Part shown: positions 1 to 11,526 of the stretch, in pieces
How positions within the stretch are numbered: the first letter of the stretch is position 1
How the letters are laid out: the number at the start of each line of letters is the position of its first letter
Source of the DNA: Plantago major
Taxonomy: Eukaryota; Streptophyta; Magnoliopsida; Lamiales; Plantaginaceae
Assembly (NCBI GenBank): GCA_026545765.1
Contig: CM048840.1
Location: forward strand, 50,778,580 to 50,842,579
Reading direction: 5' to 3'
DNA length: 64,000 nt
Translations under genes and position numbers: made by a program
Notes under the pieces: model-generated
What the model was told of the DNA's origin: nothing
Databases searched by the model: none
What the model saw: only the letters and a program-made list of their open reading frames with translations

Positions 1-425
1 AGTTCCGATCGTAACGCTGGAATACCAGTTATGCCTCCAACGACCCAGAAAGGCAAATGGATCAAAACCAACCTAATGGGCCTTGGGCCCAATAAGACAT
101 TGGTGACTCATTGTGCAGCATACACTTGGCATAATCTCGTGAGTCCCTCCATTTTAAGAGACAAACCTATAAATATGGCACAGATTCCCATGCTACAGTA
201 AGTCACTATTCCCCATAACCACACTTTAACAGAGTAGACACTCAATCTCTCTCAAGTAAAGTCTTTTATCTGGTTCCCCCCCCCCCCACTAGCCTTTGTG
301 CAGGTCCCTAGCGAGAGGCGATCGTGACAACCTTGGGACTTCATCAGGCGGACTTGGGCGAGTCGTAGGGTTAGGACAATGACTTGGTAACAACTTAGTA
401 GGTGTTGAGGATTCACCCCTCAACA
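1..425 (+). mobile_element. LTR fragment (right end) inserted in a hAT transposase
   Basis: The piece ends in CCTCAACA (418-425). The plus strand has a TATAAATA box (168-175), then a pyrimidine-rich leader and a run of 12 C (276-287), an arrangement expected of the U3-R-U5 part of an LTR. TGTTGAGG (403-410) and CCTCAACA (418-425) form an 8-bp inverted repeat at the end. From base 426 the sequence is hAT transposase coding DNA read on the minus strand, so 425/426 is an insertion junction. The other end is outside the window, so the TSD and whether this is a solo LTR cannot be decided. No primer-binding site follows the end. Confidence 0.55.
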
Positions 426-1659
426 CATCTCATATGTAGAATTCCACCTAGTTTTGTAATCCACCGCATCTCTTTTTGTAATGACTACAATTTAATCATG
501 CTAAGACCATCCTGTACCAGCAAGTTAAGAATATGCGCGCAACACCTGACATGAAATAATTTTCCATTAAGAAGTAAGAACTTGTTCCTGGAAAAAGCAT
601 CCTTCAAATGCTTGATAGAGTGTCATTATTAGATGCATTGTCAACTGCCCCGATAAAAAGGATTTCGGTTTCCTGTTTCAAAAATCGATAATTTTGTAAA
701 ACTTCTTTCGAAGAATGGGCCAAACCGGGTCATTTCTCTTGTTTTTTTGAACAAAGGAAATCCACCCTGTATAAACTTTAGACTCCAAACCCCACTCTCT
801 TAAGCACTTGTATATTCCATCTGCAATGACATGGCCTGAACGAGGAGGTGGGACATGAATAAAATTTAATACCCTCTTTTGAAGCTTCCAGTTGCTATCA
901 ACCCAATGGCCTGTCAATACCATATATTCAATCTTCTGATTCTTCGACTTCCACAAGGCTGTAGTGAGACTGATCCTCTTAACTTTCTTGAATAGATTTG
1001 TCAGCGTGGTTTTTTCTCTCTCATACACAGAAAAGCAGTCTTTTGTTACAGCAGCCAAACTTATGTGTACCCAACCAGACATCCCTCTTTTCATCATTAT
1101 ATTAAACCCGACTTCCTCGACAATAGAAAAAGGATGATCGTGCATAGACACCCACTCTGCTACACTTTCTCTCATGGCTGACATATCAAATTTTCCGGTG
1201 TGAATATAAGAGTGGCCTGGTGTAGCTTCTGAACCGGCAGGAAAGTTAAGCTTCGCTTGTTTCTCATCGACGACCAATTTTCTCTTCAATTTTGGGCACA
1301 TATGCATGCATGTTCATATTAGTGGTGATGCATGTACTGTAATGCTTGATGTTTTTACTACAATGTACACATTGCACATATGCTGCTTTTCCATCGACAA
1401 AGTCCACCTCTTTGAAATTATCCCATGCCTTCGATGTCCTTTTTCTTTTCTTTCTATAAGGATCAAGACCATCACCACCACCAGCTTCTTCATTCTCCTT
1501 ATCGCCCGAATCATCATCTTATGTTCCCTCTTCATCAGCCTCTTCATCACTATTTGACTGTTCATCTCCATCATCGACGGGCTGATTACCTTCAGCATTA
1601 GCTAGCTCTTCTCCAGTCATTAGTGCTTCGGGATCAAGAATTTCAGGAGATGTAACCAT
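426..1659 (-). pseudogene. hAT transposase relic (BED zinc finger plus central domain)
   Basis: Reading on the minus strand from an ATG at 1659 gives an acidic N-terminus. A BED-type zinc finger follows (about 1440-1330; AAYVQCVHCSK carries the C-x2-C pair). The RICESLEEPER-type central region runs from about 1200 to 690 and includes GHWVDSNWKLQKRVLNF. The catalytic-domain segment with VDNASNND and ILNLLVQDGL lies at about 650-500, and the reading ends in RWNSTYEM at 426. It is not functional: there is a TAA in the acidic stretch near 1522, frameshifts near 1310 and 680, a further stop near 600, and loss of the C-terminal dimerisation domain through the LTR insertion. Confidence 0.8.
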
Positions 1660-2495
1660 TTCAAAACCTAAGGTATAGAAAATATATCACAAGTTATGAT
1701 GTGAAACTGAAAAATGGAGTGAAAAAGCTATCAACCCCAAAACTAATATGCATTTCTAATCCTATAACAAATTACAATGAATACTCTTGCCCAAAAGCTT
1801 CTAGAGAGGAAGAATACAAAATCTAATCTGATTCAATTCCACAACAACCTAAATAGAATCTGATTCAATTCCACATCAAGCTAAATAGAATAATACCTTG
1901 TCGTAGAGATTGAGAATTAGCCTGTGTAGAACAAGAAGAAGCAGAGATCCAGCAGAGGAAAGGCGCAGCCGTCGGAAGTCGGAGGAGGGCCACAATAGCA
2001 GAGGCGGCATAGGAGAAGTACGATGGAGGACAAGTGCGACAGAGGCGAGGTGCAGCGGAGGACAAGTGCGGCGGAGGAGACGTGCAACAGAGGCAGCGTG
2101 CGTCGGAAGAGGAGAGGCGCGATAGCAGAGGAGAGGTGCGGTGGCAGAGGAGAGGCGCGTAATGGCATAACCGGAGCAGATTGGGAGTGAAGAGTGAAGT
2201 GTGAAGAGAGTTTTTGGTTTGATTGTAGAATTAGGGTTTAACTTTAGGTGTTTTAGTATAATTGATTTATTTTATATAAAATATAATTATAAAATAATAA
2301 TTGAATATATGAACACCTATGTTCGTGAACGGTTCACAAACACTCGAGCCATAATCAATTAAGCTCGAAACTCGTTCGATAATTACTCGAACACGTTCGT
2401 GAACCGTTCGTGTTCGGTCAACTCGATCACGAACCGAGCGTTGACCGAGCTTTTTCGCGAACGTTCACGAACGGCTCTGTTCATTTACACCCCTA
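426..2495 (-). mobile_element. Decayed hAT transposon, RICESLEEPER/DAYSLEEPER-like
   Basis: The right end (minus-strand 5' end) is a hAT-type terminus: TTTACACCCCTA at about 2484-2495, the complement of TAGGGGTGTAAA. Inside it lie many GTTCGTGAAC-type subterminal repeats (about 2330-2480). A purine-rich untranslated region (about 1900-2200) separates this end from the transposase relic. The left end is lost because an LTR element was inserted at 425/426, so the left TIR and the 8-bp TSD cannot be checked. Confidence 0.75.
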
Positions 2496-2499
2496 ATTA

Positions 2500-4290
2500 G
2501 GATGTTGACTGGGGTTATGTAATTGGTGAGGACCGATATTCCCTCGATTTATGTGCAGTGGGGTTTTGTGGGTTTAAATTGGGATTTTATCTGGGGTTGT
2601 GAGAATTTTGTGTGTTTGGTATGAAAAAAGTAGAAGTTGATTATGTCTCTTTTAATGTTTTGTCATTTATGGTGTCTCGTCCCTTTCATGGCAATCATGT
2701 AAATAGTGAGTGGCAAGTTTGGTAAATACATGGAATTTTTTATTACTTTTAGGGCCAAAAGAGACAATTCACGTGGGCTAAATATCACCATACCAATCCA
2801 AATTCATAATACCACCCCCACCTCTACGTGTTGTTTGGTAGCCAACCCCACTCAAGTGGGATGTTGACTGGGTTATGTAATTGATGATGATTAAGATTCC
2901 CTCGGTTTATGTGCAGTGGGATTTTGTGAGTTTAGATTGAAATTTTGACTGGGGTTTGAGAATTTTGGATGTTTTGGTAGGAAAAAAAAAACAAAAAAAA
3001 AAAAAATTGATGGTAAGGTGTTGTAACCATTTTGTGTGTTTGGTAGGGATAGTAAAAGGTGTTAGTATGGTGATATGTTAGTTGGTAGTTGTATTATGTT
3101 ATTGATTTGTCCTTTGTGTCTATTTAATTTATATTGCGTTTTTCATAATCAATCTCCATTTTGAACAATACGAAAGCCTATATTCTTAAGTTAAATTACG
3201 CATACTAATAGTCAAGGCTCATTTCCTTAAAACTACACACATCGACACTAAAATCGGTAATGATCAAATTGAAACGAGCATTATATAAATAGCCGATTGA
3301 TTAGGAATAATTGGATTTACAGATGCACAACTTAATTGTTCGTACTAAGCAAGCGTTTCTAGACTAATTAATGATAAAGAGCATATAATTGTCCATATTT
3401 CATACAAACCATGAAATAAGTGTTTGAACTTAGACATTTAATTATGGAAGGTGAGTAAATGAGTGTAATGAATGTTTTGGGGGAAATGAAAAATGTTGGA
3501 AAAATTCTAGCCAAAGACCATTTGGCACTAAATATTATAAGAAAAAAACTAAAATGAGTTAATATAGTATTGTAACTCAGAGAGTACTGAGTTAATATAA
3601 TGTTGTAACTCAGCGAATCATGAGTTAATATAGTGTTGTAACGCAGATGGTCTCTGTTTGAATTAAATTTTTTAGAGGGGTACCGGCCTGTGAGGAACGG
3701 TGAGAAGAGAGTAATAAATTGGAGGGAATAAATAGATTGGTGTTGTGTAATTGGTGTTATGAGTGACAAAAATGTAAACTTTGTAGTAGCAATTATGTAA
3801 GTAGTGAGTGGCAAGTTTGGTAAATAAGTAGAACTTTTTGTTACTTTTAGGGGCAAAAGAGACATTTCGTGTAGGCTAAATATCACCATAAAAATCCAAT
3901 TTCATAATGCCACCCCCCGCCCCCCCTAGTATTTTAGATTGGTGTGGTGTGGTGATGCCACATCACGCCACCTAATAAATCCAACAATTTTGGGGCAGCA
4001 CCATACCACTCCGTTTTTTTTCGATTTTTCCCTACCAAACAGCTAGATTGGTGATATTTCGTCTTGAAGACCGTGTTCACCACACCACACCCCCTACCAA
4101 ATGAAACGCTAGAATTTTAGATTGGTATGGTGTCGTGATGCCACATCATGCCACATAATAAATCCAAGAAATTTCGGGCAGCACCACACCACTTCCGTTT
4201 TTCCGATTGCCCCCTACCAAATAGCCAAATAGGTAACATTTTGTCTTGAAGACCGTGTTTCACCATACCATCTATTACCAAACGGCATAT
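2500..4290. repeat. Mosaic of duplicated MITE-like blocks
   Basis: No gene is seen. Several blocks are repeated. 2500-2635 recurs at about 2859-2990 (both begin GGATGTTGACTGGG). 2692-2812 recurs at 3785-3910 (shared core AGTGAGTGGCAAGTTTGGTA). A 43-bp unit with GAGTTAATATAGT is iterated three times at about 3554-3650. A unit of about 176 bp is tandemly duplicated at about 3929-4110 and 4111-4285 (both contain TCTTGAAGACCGTGTT). Ends of the form TACCAAAC and GTTTGGTAG are common at miniature transposon termini. Individual element borders could not be fixed. Confidence 0.5.
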
Positions 4291-5505
4291 CATAGGCATG
4301 GGAGTCGGGCAGTTTTCTGGGCATTAAAGTTGGGCAGCGTTCCTGGACGTGAGTATGGTGAATTTGAAGTTTTTGAGAGGTGAACAACTTGTCGGAGGTT
4401 ATCTATGGGAGATTATGGTGGTGGGCAGGCGAAAAGAAGTAGGAAGAAGAAGTTTTCGCGGAATTTTGTAAAGAAGTGAATTTGGGAAGAATTGAGGAAG
4501 AAAGGGCATTTTCAACAAGGTTAAAGTTCATTCGTCATTTCAACTTTTTTATATAGTTGACATTAAGAGGAAAGTCTATTGTTGGCTAAAAAGGGGGTCA
4601 CATTATTGTAGATGCTCATAAATCTACAATCGAAATTAGGTTAGAACATTGGGGGCACCAGGAGAAAAGAGCTCTTGAGGTTCTCCCACCACCAACCCAG
4701 CTTTAGGAGTTGGGAATGAGCTAATGGACTTTAAGCGCTCTGCTTTCGATAACCTACAAGGCAACAACAACAAACCTACATACGTGAGGTTCCAAGGTAA
4801 CACCGATGGTACCGACCGAAGAGAATCCGACGCTCAAGTTAGCAATCTGGTAGAAGAAGATGTAAGTGAAAGAGAGAGATGAGAGTCGAATTATTATGTT
4901 GGCTAGGTCGGTTCGGCAAAGTACGGATGAGTACAGCGAGAAGTTAGCCTTGTCAAAGTAAGCTAGTTGGTCGTAGTAGGAAGGTGGTGGAAGATGATGG
5001 AGGATGCATGATGGGTGATGAAGATGGATAATCGAGTGGATTGATAAGAGAACTTGTGAGAATGGACAGTGTGAGACAACAAGGATTTCCAGACGTCAAA
5101 ATGAGATAGCCTTTCTCTTTTCCACCTGGCATCCATATAGACCCATTCTTCCATTGGTTTCCATCCTACCCATTTTCCCTAGATTTTTAGGTAAGGCGGT
5201 GAAGTCTCTCTCAGTGGTGGTATGCCATCTTTGGTAGACCAATGACTAATTCCTTCTGAGATAACTTGTTCAGTGCAACTTTCCTGAAATAGGAAAAAAT
5301 AAACTTCATTAACAACTATCCTTCTTACTTCATTCTTTATCTCTCATATTTTTCCATTTTTATTTTTTTTCTCTCCTATCTCTCATACTTTTTTTTTACA
5401 TTATTTATCATTTCTCTCTCTCCTATTGGACAAGCTTATCCGTTCAGTTACCAGCTAGGTGTTCAGGTAACATCTTTATTTAAAATAATAGTGCCAAAAA
5501 GAGTC
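4291..5505. other. Intergenic DNA, nothing recognised
   Basis: AT-rich DNA with only short, unsupported reading frames. I see no coding motif, RNA gene or clear repeat. Confidence 0.5.
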
Positions 5506-6271
5506 TAAGAGACTGTTTGGCTATCTGTTAAAGTACGTTTTTAATCGAGTTGCCCTTCTCATCATGTTTGCTATGCGATTTTAATTGCGTTCAACAATAC
5601 CCGTTTTTAATCCACCAACTATTCACAATTTAATTAAATTTAATCTTTCTACCTACCATTTTTCTCCCACTTTACTTTGCATTTATTATAACAATTTTAA
5701 ACCAATCAAATAACATTAAAACCAATCAATAATCTTAAAAACTCTTACATGCTGTTTGACAAGCGATTAAAATTATGAAAACCATGTTAAGATAGATGTT
5801 TTTAGGTGTTTTTAACCAGGTTTTGGCGATTTTGATTGCCCGCCAAACAAGCACTTAGTGGCTGTTTGGGAAGCCATTAAAATGGATCGGATTTTAATTT
5901 AGTTTTAATTGTGAATAGTAACTGAATTATAATTGGGTTTTGAAAAATTGTGTTCAGATTGGAATTAAAGTTTTATAGGTTTTATAGGGTTGGCATATAG
6001 GGTGTGTAAGAGTGAAGTGGTGTGTAGAGTTTTTAAGATTATTTGATTGGATTTAATGTTATTTGATTGGTTTAAGGTTGTTATAATTAAGAAATGAAAA
6101 AGTAAAGTGAGGGAAAAATAGTGGGCAGACAAATAAAAGTTAATTGAACTGTGAATAGTTGGTGAATTAAAATCGGGTACCATTCAACGCGATTAAAACC
6201 GCATGGCAAACAAGATGAGAAGGATAACTCAATTAAAATCGGGTTTTAACCGCTTCCCAAACAATCTCTTA
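5506..6271. mobile_element. Foldback element with arms of about 245 bp
   Basis: About 5506-5750 is repeated in reverse complement at about 6028-6271. The outer ends are TAAGAGACTGTTTGG on the left and, read inward, TAAGAGATTGTTTGG on the right. Matching landmarks in both arms include CCTTCTCATC, CCAACTATTCACA and ACCAATCAAATAACATTAAA. The centre (about 5750-6028) contains further partial copies of the same end (GCTGTTTGGGAAGCCATT), which suggests nested or rearranged copies. The element has no coding capacity. Apart from a possible TA I found no convincing target-site duplication, so the superfamily is open. Confidence 0.75.
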
Positions 6272-8223
6272 CACACCCTATAAAACTTTTAAAATTTTAA
6301 ATCTATTCCAAACTTAATTTTTTGGTGTGAAAAGATCTAATTAGGCTTAAATGCCAATGTCAGAGCCCAAAAGAGGGATTACAAAAATAGGAGGAGAAAG
6401 CCATAACGTTTCTTCCCCATAATAAGCATATCCTAACTTGGCTAAATGATCAACACACATATTACCTAGTCTATCAATCTTTCTGAATTCAATTTCCTAA
6501 GGATTGCTAAGAAGTTCCTTGCATTTCCGTACTTCGTCCTCAAATTCAGTCGGTGAATGTTCTTTACCAGAAATCTAGTAAAAAATTATGGAGGAATCTA
6601 TCTCAACTACCAACTTTGGCAGCCTTCTTTCCCAAGCAATAACCAAGCCTGATGCTAGACTTCGGAGTTCAGCTTCATTAATTGTAGGCTTAGCAATTCG
6701 CATCGCATATCCCAATATCCAGGCACCAGATTCATCTCTAATAACTCCACCTATGATTCCTGAATTTGTAGAAGAATTGCAACTGCCATCTACATTTAGT
6801 TTCATCCAAGTTTGTGGAGGCTTTTCCCAGCTTTCCTTCAACCCATAAAGCTTTCCCGGATTCATCTTGATATGTACGTCATCGCTTTGTTGTTTGACTG
6901 CAAAAAAGGATACGTTGCATATCGTCTGCACGACCCTTGAAAATATGTGCGTTTCTCGACTTCCACAACACCCATATAGTTGTTGTAAATATAGCCGGCC
7001 ATTGCGCACCCAACTTAAGCTGTGATTTGAAATTCTACTATAGATTAGATTTGAACCAGACATGATCCGGAATATCATCGAATTTTTCAGATCCCCAGGC
7101 GCAAGAACAGCAGTCCAGACAATCCTCGCCACTTTACAATCCTTCATAATGTGCAGTGTAGTTTCTTCTTTCCCAATACACGGTGAGCATGTGTAATCCA
7201 TAGAGAGTTCACATTTATATCAGAGTGAGTTTGTAGCTAAATGATCTTGGATGGCCAACCGCATAAAATGTTTCATTTTGTTGGTCAATCTGCTCTTCCA
7301 TATACACCCCCCAGTCAACTCGATCATATGTTTCAGGATATGCGAGATTATAAAGGACATGATACGCAGACTGACAACTAAATTGTCCCGACGCAGTAGC
7401 ATTCCACAAAATCTTATTTGCCTCCTCTGTGCGTAGAATATTTGCGTGTTCCAGCTCCTGTACTATAGACAACGGGATTTCAGTAAACAATGACGAGAAA
7501 TCCCAAGTACCATCCTCCTGTAAGACCTTATCCAGCGTTACCGAATAATCATGTCGATCAACAAAGTTCACTCTTGTCCATTGAACCAATTATCTAACCA
7601 TAAGAGGATTTTGGATCCATTACAACTCAGTTTTTGTACACATTTGACAACCCCTTTCCACATGGGGCTATCTCCTGGTTTGGATATATAATGTAATAGA
7701 TTCCCGCCCTTTAGGTACTTCTCCTTGATCAGTTCCAGACATACTGACTTTTTGTCCTGAAGCGTCTTCCATACAACTTTAGAAAGCATTGCTTCATTGT
7801 TTATTCGGGCTTCACGAATTCCCAGACCCCCGAATTTCTTCTGTTGTGTAACCTTTCTATTCGACAAGGAGAATCTTGTGTTTAGAGACATATGTTCAGG
7901 GATCCACCCCGCTTGCAAATCATAGTTGGGGACAACCGACACAGATTGAATAAGAGTAGTGCGACTTGCTATGGATAACAGCTTCTGTTTCCAGCTGGAA
8001 TAGCGTGCCATGACTTTATCAACCAGCTTGATGACCTCTGCCCTTGATACTCGCCCATGGCGCAAAAAGATACCCAAGTATTTACCAAGGTTGAGTGTTA
8101 GGCTAAATCCCAAAGTATCTCTGATTACTCTTTTCAAACTTGCTCCCACCTGATTAGAAAAGTATACCTTTGATTTCCTCAAGTTCAAACTAAGCCCATA
8201 AGCCCCACAAATCTTATCAATAA

Positions 8224-9574
8224 TGTAAGAACCCGTACATTTTATTTTAATTCGAGTTTATGGTTTTATATTTTAATTTTATAAGTGAACTGGGCCTGGT
8301 AATATTTTTAAATCACTTTAAATTATTAGGCCTGAGCCCATATACACTGCGTACTTTATAAAAAGAATTTCAAAACCCTTCTCAGCTCATAACTCATTAA
8401 TGGTATTCTAATTCTTTCTGCTGCCTGGTTTGATCAATACTGGTGAGTCTTTTTATACTGTTTAAATTAATCTGAGTTCTTTTCCGTTTCCGAAATCACA
8501 ATACCATGGCCAATTTACGTATCTTGCATGTAACAATGCAAGGTTATAATTTGTTTTTCAATACATCATTATCATCAACACCGAACCATCATCATCTAAC
8601 CTTGAGATTTTTTATCCATCGATGGCATCATCTTCCACCATTTTTTGTTCCCTTGTGTTGATTTATTTGTAATTTCGATAATTAATTTTGGGTTCTTACA
8701 TCATAGTGGTGAGTTTTGGAGATTTAAAGCGGTTGGTTGAGATTCGCCTTTAAGCTAGGCTAGGTTCGGTTTCGTGTCGTATTCAAGGTAAGGGGGATTT
8801 CTTGACACTTCTGCTTTATTTTCGTATTATCGTATACATATAGTTTTAATGTTTGACAAATAACTTATGGTTATTAAATCAAGATATGAGACTTGATATA
8901 ATAGTCTATTCGAAAGGATCACGTATGTGAAACCCAAAAGTGTATTTTTTACGATGCATGTGATGTGTGATAAAAATTGATTTATTAAAAGCATGGTATA
9001 AAAGTGTATGTTTATGCTCATCGATATGCCTATGAAGTGTGTAACCCTTTCGGGGGATTGTCGTACTTTGGAGTACTCCCGATGTTATGTGTGTGACCCC
9101 TATGATAGGGGATATGTTATGTGAAAGCCGGTCTGTGTGCCACCACGGTTTGTGTGGCCATAGTGTATATTTGATTGAGCTGGAAGTGTACTGTTATTGT
9201 TTTGACAAGTGATCCATGCAAGCGATTTTGACTATGATGTGATATTATTGTGTGTATATATATGTATATTCAAAACTTTGCTTGATCCGGTAGAAGTGGC
9301 TTGAGATTCACCCTTACACCTTTTTTTTCAGTTGAGTAAGTGACTACAGTTTTGAGGAGGTTGCTAGTGGAAGCAAGTCGGTCTAGAGCAGCCAGTAGTG
9401 TTGGTGAAAGTGTTGTAATTTCTGAAGGTTGTATTTATTGTATTTTGTGTTTAGACGCTCTGAATTACCTTTCAAACTGTTTTGTAAATTAAAATTGAGG
9501 CTCCGTCTTGGTGTGAGCCCATCTCACAATAGACGGCCGGTCGCGCCAAAGTATTTTGGTTTTGGGGCGTGACA
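8224..9574. mobile_element. Solo LTR (family A, copy 1) with perfect 5-bp TSD
   Basis: The 1351-bp insertion starts TGTAAGAACCC and ends GGGGCGTGACA, so it has TG...CA ends with TGT/ACA inverted termini. It is flanked by AATAA at 8219-8223 and 9575-9579. Removing it and one AATAA rejoins the LINE reading frame. It has no internal retroviral genes, as expected from LTR-LTR recombination. A second copy is at 34448-36743. I cannot assign Copia or Gypsy without the internal region. Confidence 0.85.
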
Positions 9575-9840
9575 AATAACTTGTTTTTATCACCGTGGCA
9601 TTCAAATGTGTTGCTTTACTCATAAGAATGAGATCATCGACGAATAGAATGTGTGAAAACTCCGGCCCATAGCGACATGGTTTAATTGGGCTCCATTTCT
9701 TCTTATTCACCATATATCCTTGATCTGGTGAGATAGTCTCTCGATGCATAAGACAAACATGTAGGGCGACAAGGGATCACCTTGCCGCAACCCACAAATG
9801 TGTGAAATATTTGTTCAACCCGCAGCGGTTCGAATGATAA

Positions 9841-11009
9841 CAGTGGCGGACTGATTGGTGGGCGGATTGGCGGGTTGACATAGGGAGTGAACCAACCACT
9901 ATCAATGAGTGAACAAAGTTCGAAATGAGTTAACCTGCTAATTAGCACGGACATTTTTGCTCAGAACCTATGCGATCAGGTAGCAATATTGCTCAGAACC
10001 TAATATTGCTTCATTACAAGTCTACAAGAATGAAATATAAGTTCTAAGTAGGATATTCTACAAGCATCTAGCAACTCAAATAGAAAACTAAATCTGCTAC
10101 TTGAGGCTACAAGCATCCAGCAACTCAATCCAGCATGTAACAACAACACACAGCTGCATCAATAAATCAAACATCATTAAGCCAATCCAATAACAATGAA
10201 GTGAATAAGAAAGACTTTTCTTGTTCCTTTAATTTAAACACCATCAAAACTAAATCGAACTCCATCGAGCATATTTAAAAAAAATACATATTGTGCAACA
10301 AATACATCATAACAAAGCTGTAGATACTACTAAGATAACAAAGTAGTAGAAATCACCAACAAATAGTAACTTAATCACCAACAATCACCAATAATGAATT
10401 TCAAAATAGGGGAAAGAAACACGAGCTCTCTACTTTTAGTTACACATCAAATGCGGCTACTTTCAGACTTTGTATTGGCAACTTCAATTCAGTATATATA
10501 AACCCAATTTAGTACATACTCCTCCAATTCGTAGCATCAAGCCATCAATTAACAAATTAAATTAACAAGACAGATGAAGCGAGAACTGAGAAGAGGAATT
10601 AGAAACACAAAACATACCTCACCAGACGGGCGAGATGCGACAGAAAGAGGAAGACGAGATGGGTCGACAGTCGGCGAGAAGAGGAAAGCGACGAGAATAG
10701 AAAGCGACGAGTGAGGAGAGCGGCAGGAAGGGAAGAGTGAAATGGATCTGGAGTGAAATGGAATAAGAAAATAAAGAAGAATGAAGAAATAACCCTAGTG
10801 TATAATATTTATTAAAATTTAAAATTATATTGCTTTTTCCTCTCCTAATGTACAGTACCTAGCAAAATATGAAAATAACATAACATGGCGGGTGGGTGGT
10901 GGGTTAAATTTTTTTAAACCCACCTAATTAAAAAAAAAAAAAGGTTGGCGGGTGATCGGCGGGCGGTTTGTACGGACGGGTCGGTTGGCGAATTTTTTGC
11001 ACAGCCCTA
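9841..11009 (-). mobile_element. hAT derivative inserted in the LINE
   Basis: The right end is GCACAGCCCTA (10999-11009), the complement of TAGGGCTGTGC, a hAT-type terminus also seen at 38628 and, as TAGGGCTGAGCA, at 41189. Next to it are GGCGGG-type subterminal repeats and a purine-rich 5' untranslated region (about 10620-10760), the same layout as the hAT at 426-2495. No transposase reading frame survives. The left end is not clear (GGCGGATTGGCGGGTT near 9860 is subterminal-like), so no TSD could be matched. Confidence 0.6.
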
Positions 11010-11149
11010 GTGCTACACCCACTTATGAAACTCGCTTGGCAAAGAGATATAATCTCTTGCATAAAATGTTTAAATCTCATGGTTATGCACTTAGTAATAA
11101 ACTTATAAAGCACGTTGTATAGAGATATTTCACAACCCAATTAAAATTC

Positions 11150-11526
11150 AATTATTATTCACGGTTATTTAAATAGCTTGCAAAAGAGGTCGCAGGAACA
11201 CAAATTACCCAAAAAGCCCCCAAAAGTTTTTGCCCTAAATAAGGGTTCTCTCTCTCTTGGTCGCCTCTCGGACCTCTCCTTCTCTTTGTAGAGAGAGGAA
11301 AAACTCACCGCACTCTCTCAGAAATCAATCCATCCATCTATCTATCCCTTTTCCTATCTCACTTCCTATTTATACTTACAATAATATATATACACACACA
11401 TATACGGAGAAAATAAATCTATATATATATTTCTCATATATATAGATCAGTCATCATCAGTAGCTGCTTCTCTTTTGCCTTGGAATTGGAGTGTGTTGAG
11501 ATTTGTTTGGATTGAATTGACAAGTT
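11150..11526 (+). promoter_or_regulatory. Proximal promoter and 5' leader of eIFiso4G
   Basis: A pyrimidine-rich stretch (about 11248-11310, CTCTCTCTCTTGG...) looks like the Y-patch of TATA-poor plant housekeeping promoters. A weak TATA-like TATTTATAC lies at 11368. A further CA/TA-rich leader leads to the ATG at 11527. The upstream neighbour is the truncated LINE, so the undisturbed promoter can be only about 100 bp. The transcription start was not determined. Confidence 0.4.

Larger units (their letters stand above)
6350..11140 (-). pseudogene. 5'-truncated L1-type LINE, split by two insertions
   Basis: Pieces of one plant L1 ORF2 appear in order on the minus strand. An RT fragment with ISLYNVLYKF and QASFISGCST is at about 11135-11010. 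[10 protein letters not shown] and FVDDLILM, the polymerase motif, are at about 9840-9580. The RT C-terminal part with GKYLGIFLRHGR is at 8188-7568. The zinc-binding zf-RVT segment is at about 7589-7150, and RNase H with LNVDGSCNSSTNSG is at about 6820-6590. A solo LTR (8224-9574) interrupts it just after the FVDD region. A hAT derivative (about 9841-11009) separates the first two pieces, with about 100 RT codons missing there. Frameshifts and stops are frequent. No endonuclease domain or poly(A) tail was found. Confidence 0.85.

Noticed and set aside
3368..3889. Minus-strand frame of 173 codons
   Set aside because: AT-rich repeat DNA; the translation contains tandem copies of the 43-bp repeat and no recognisable domain.
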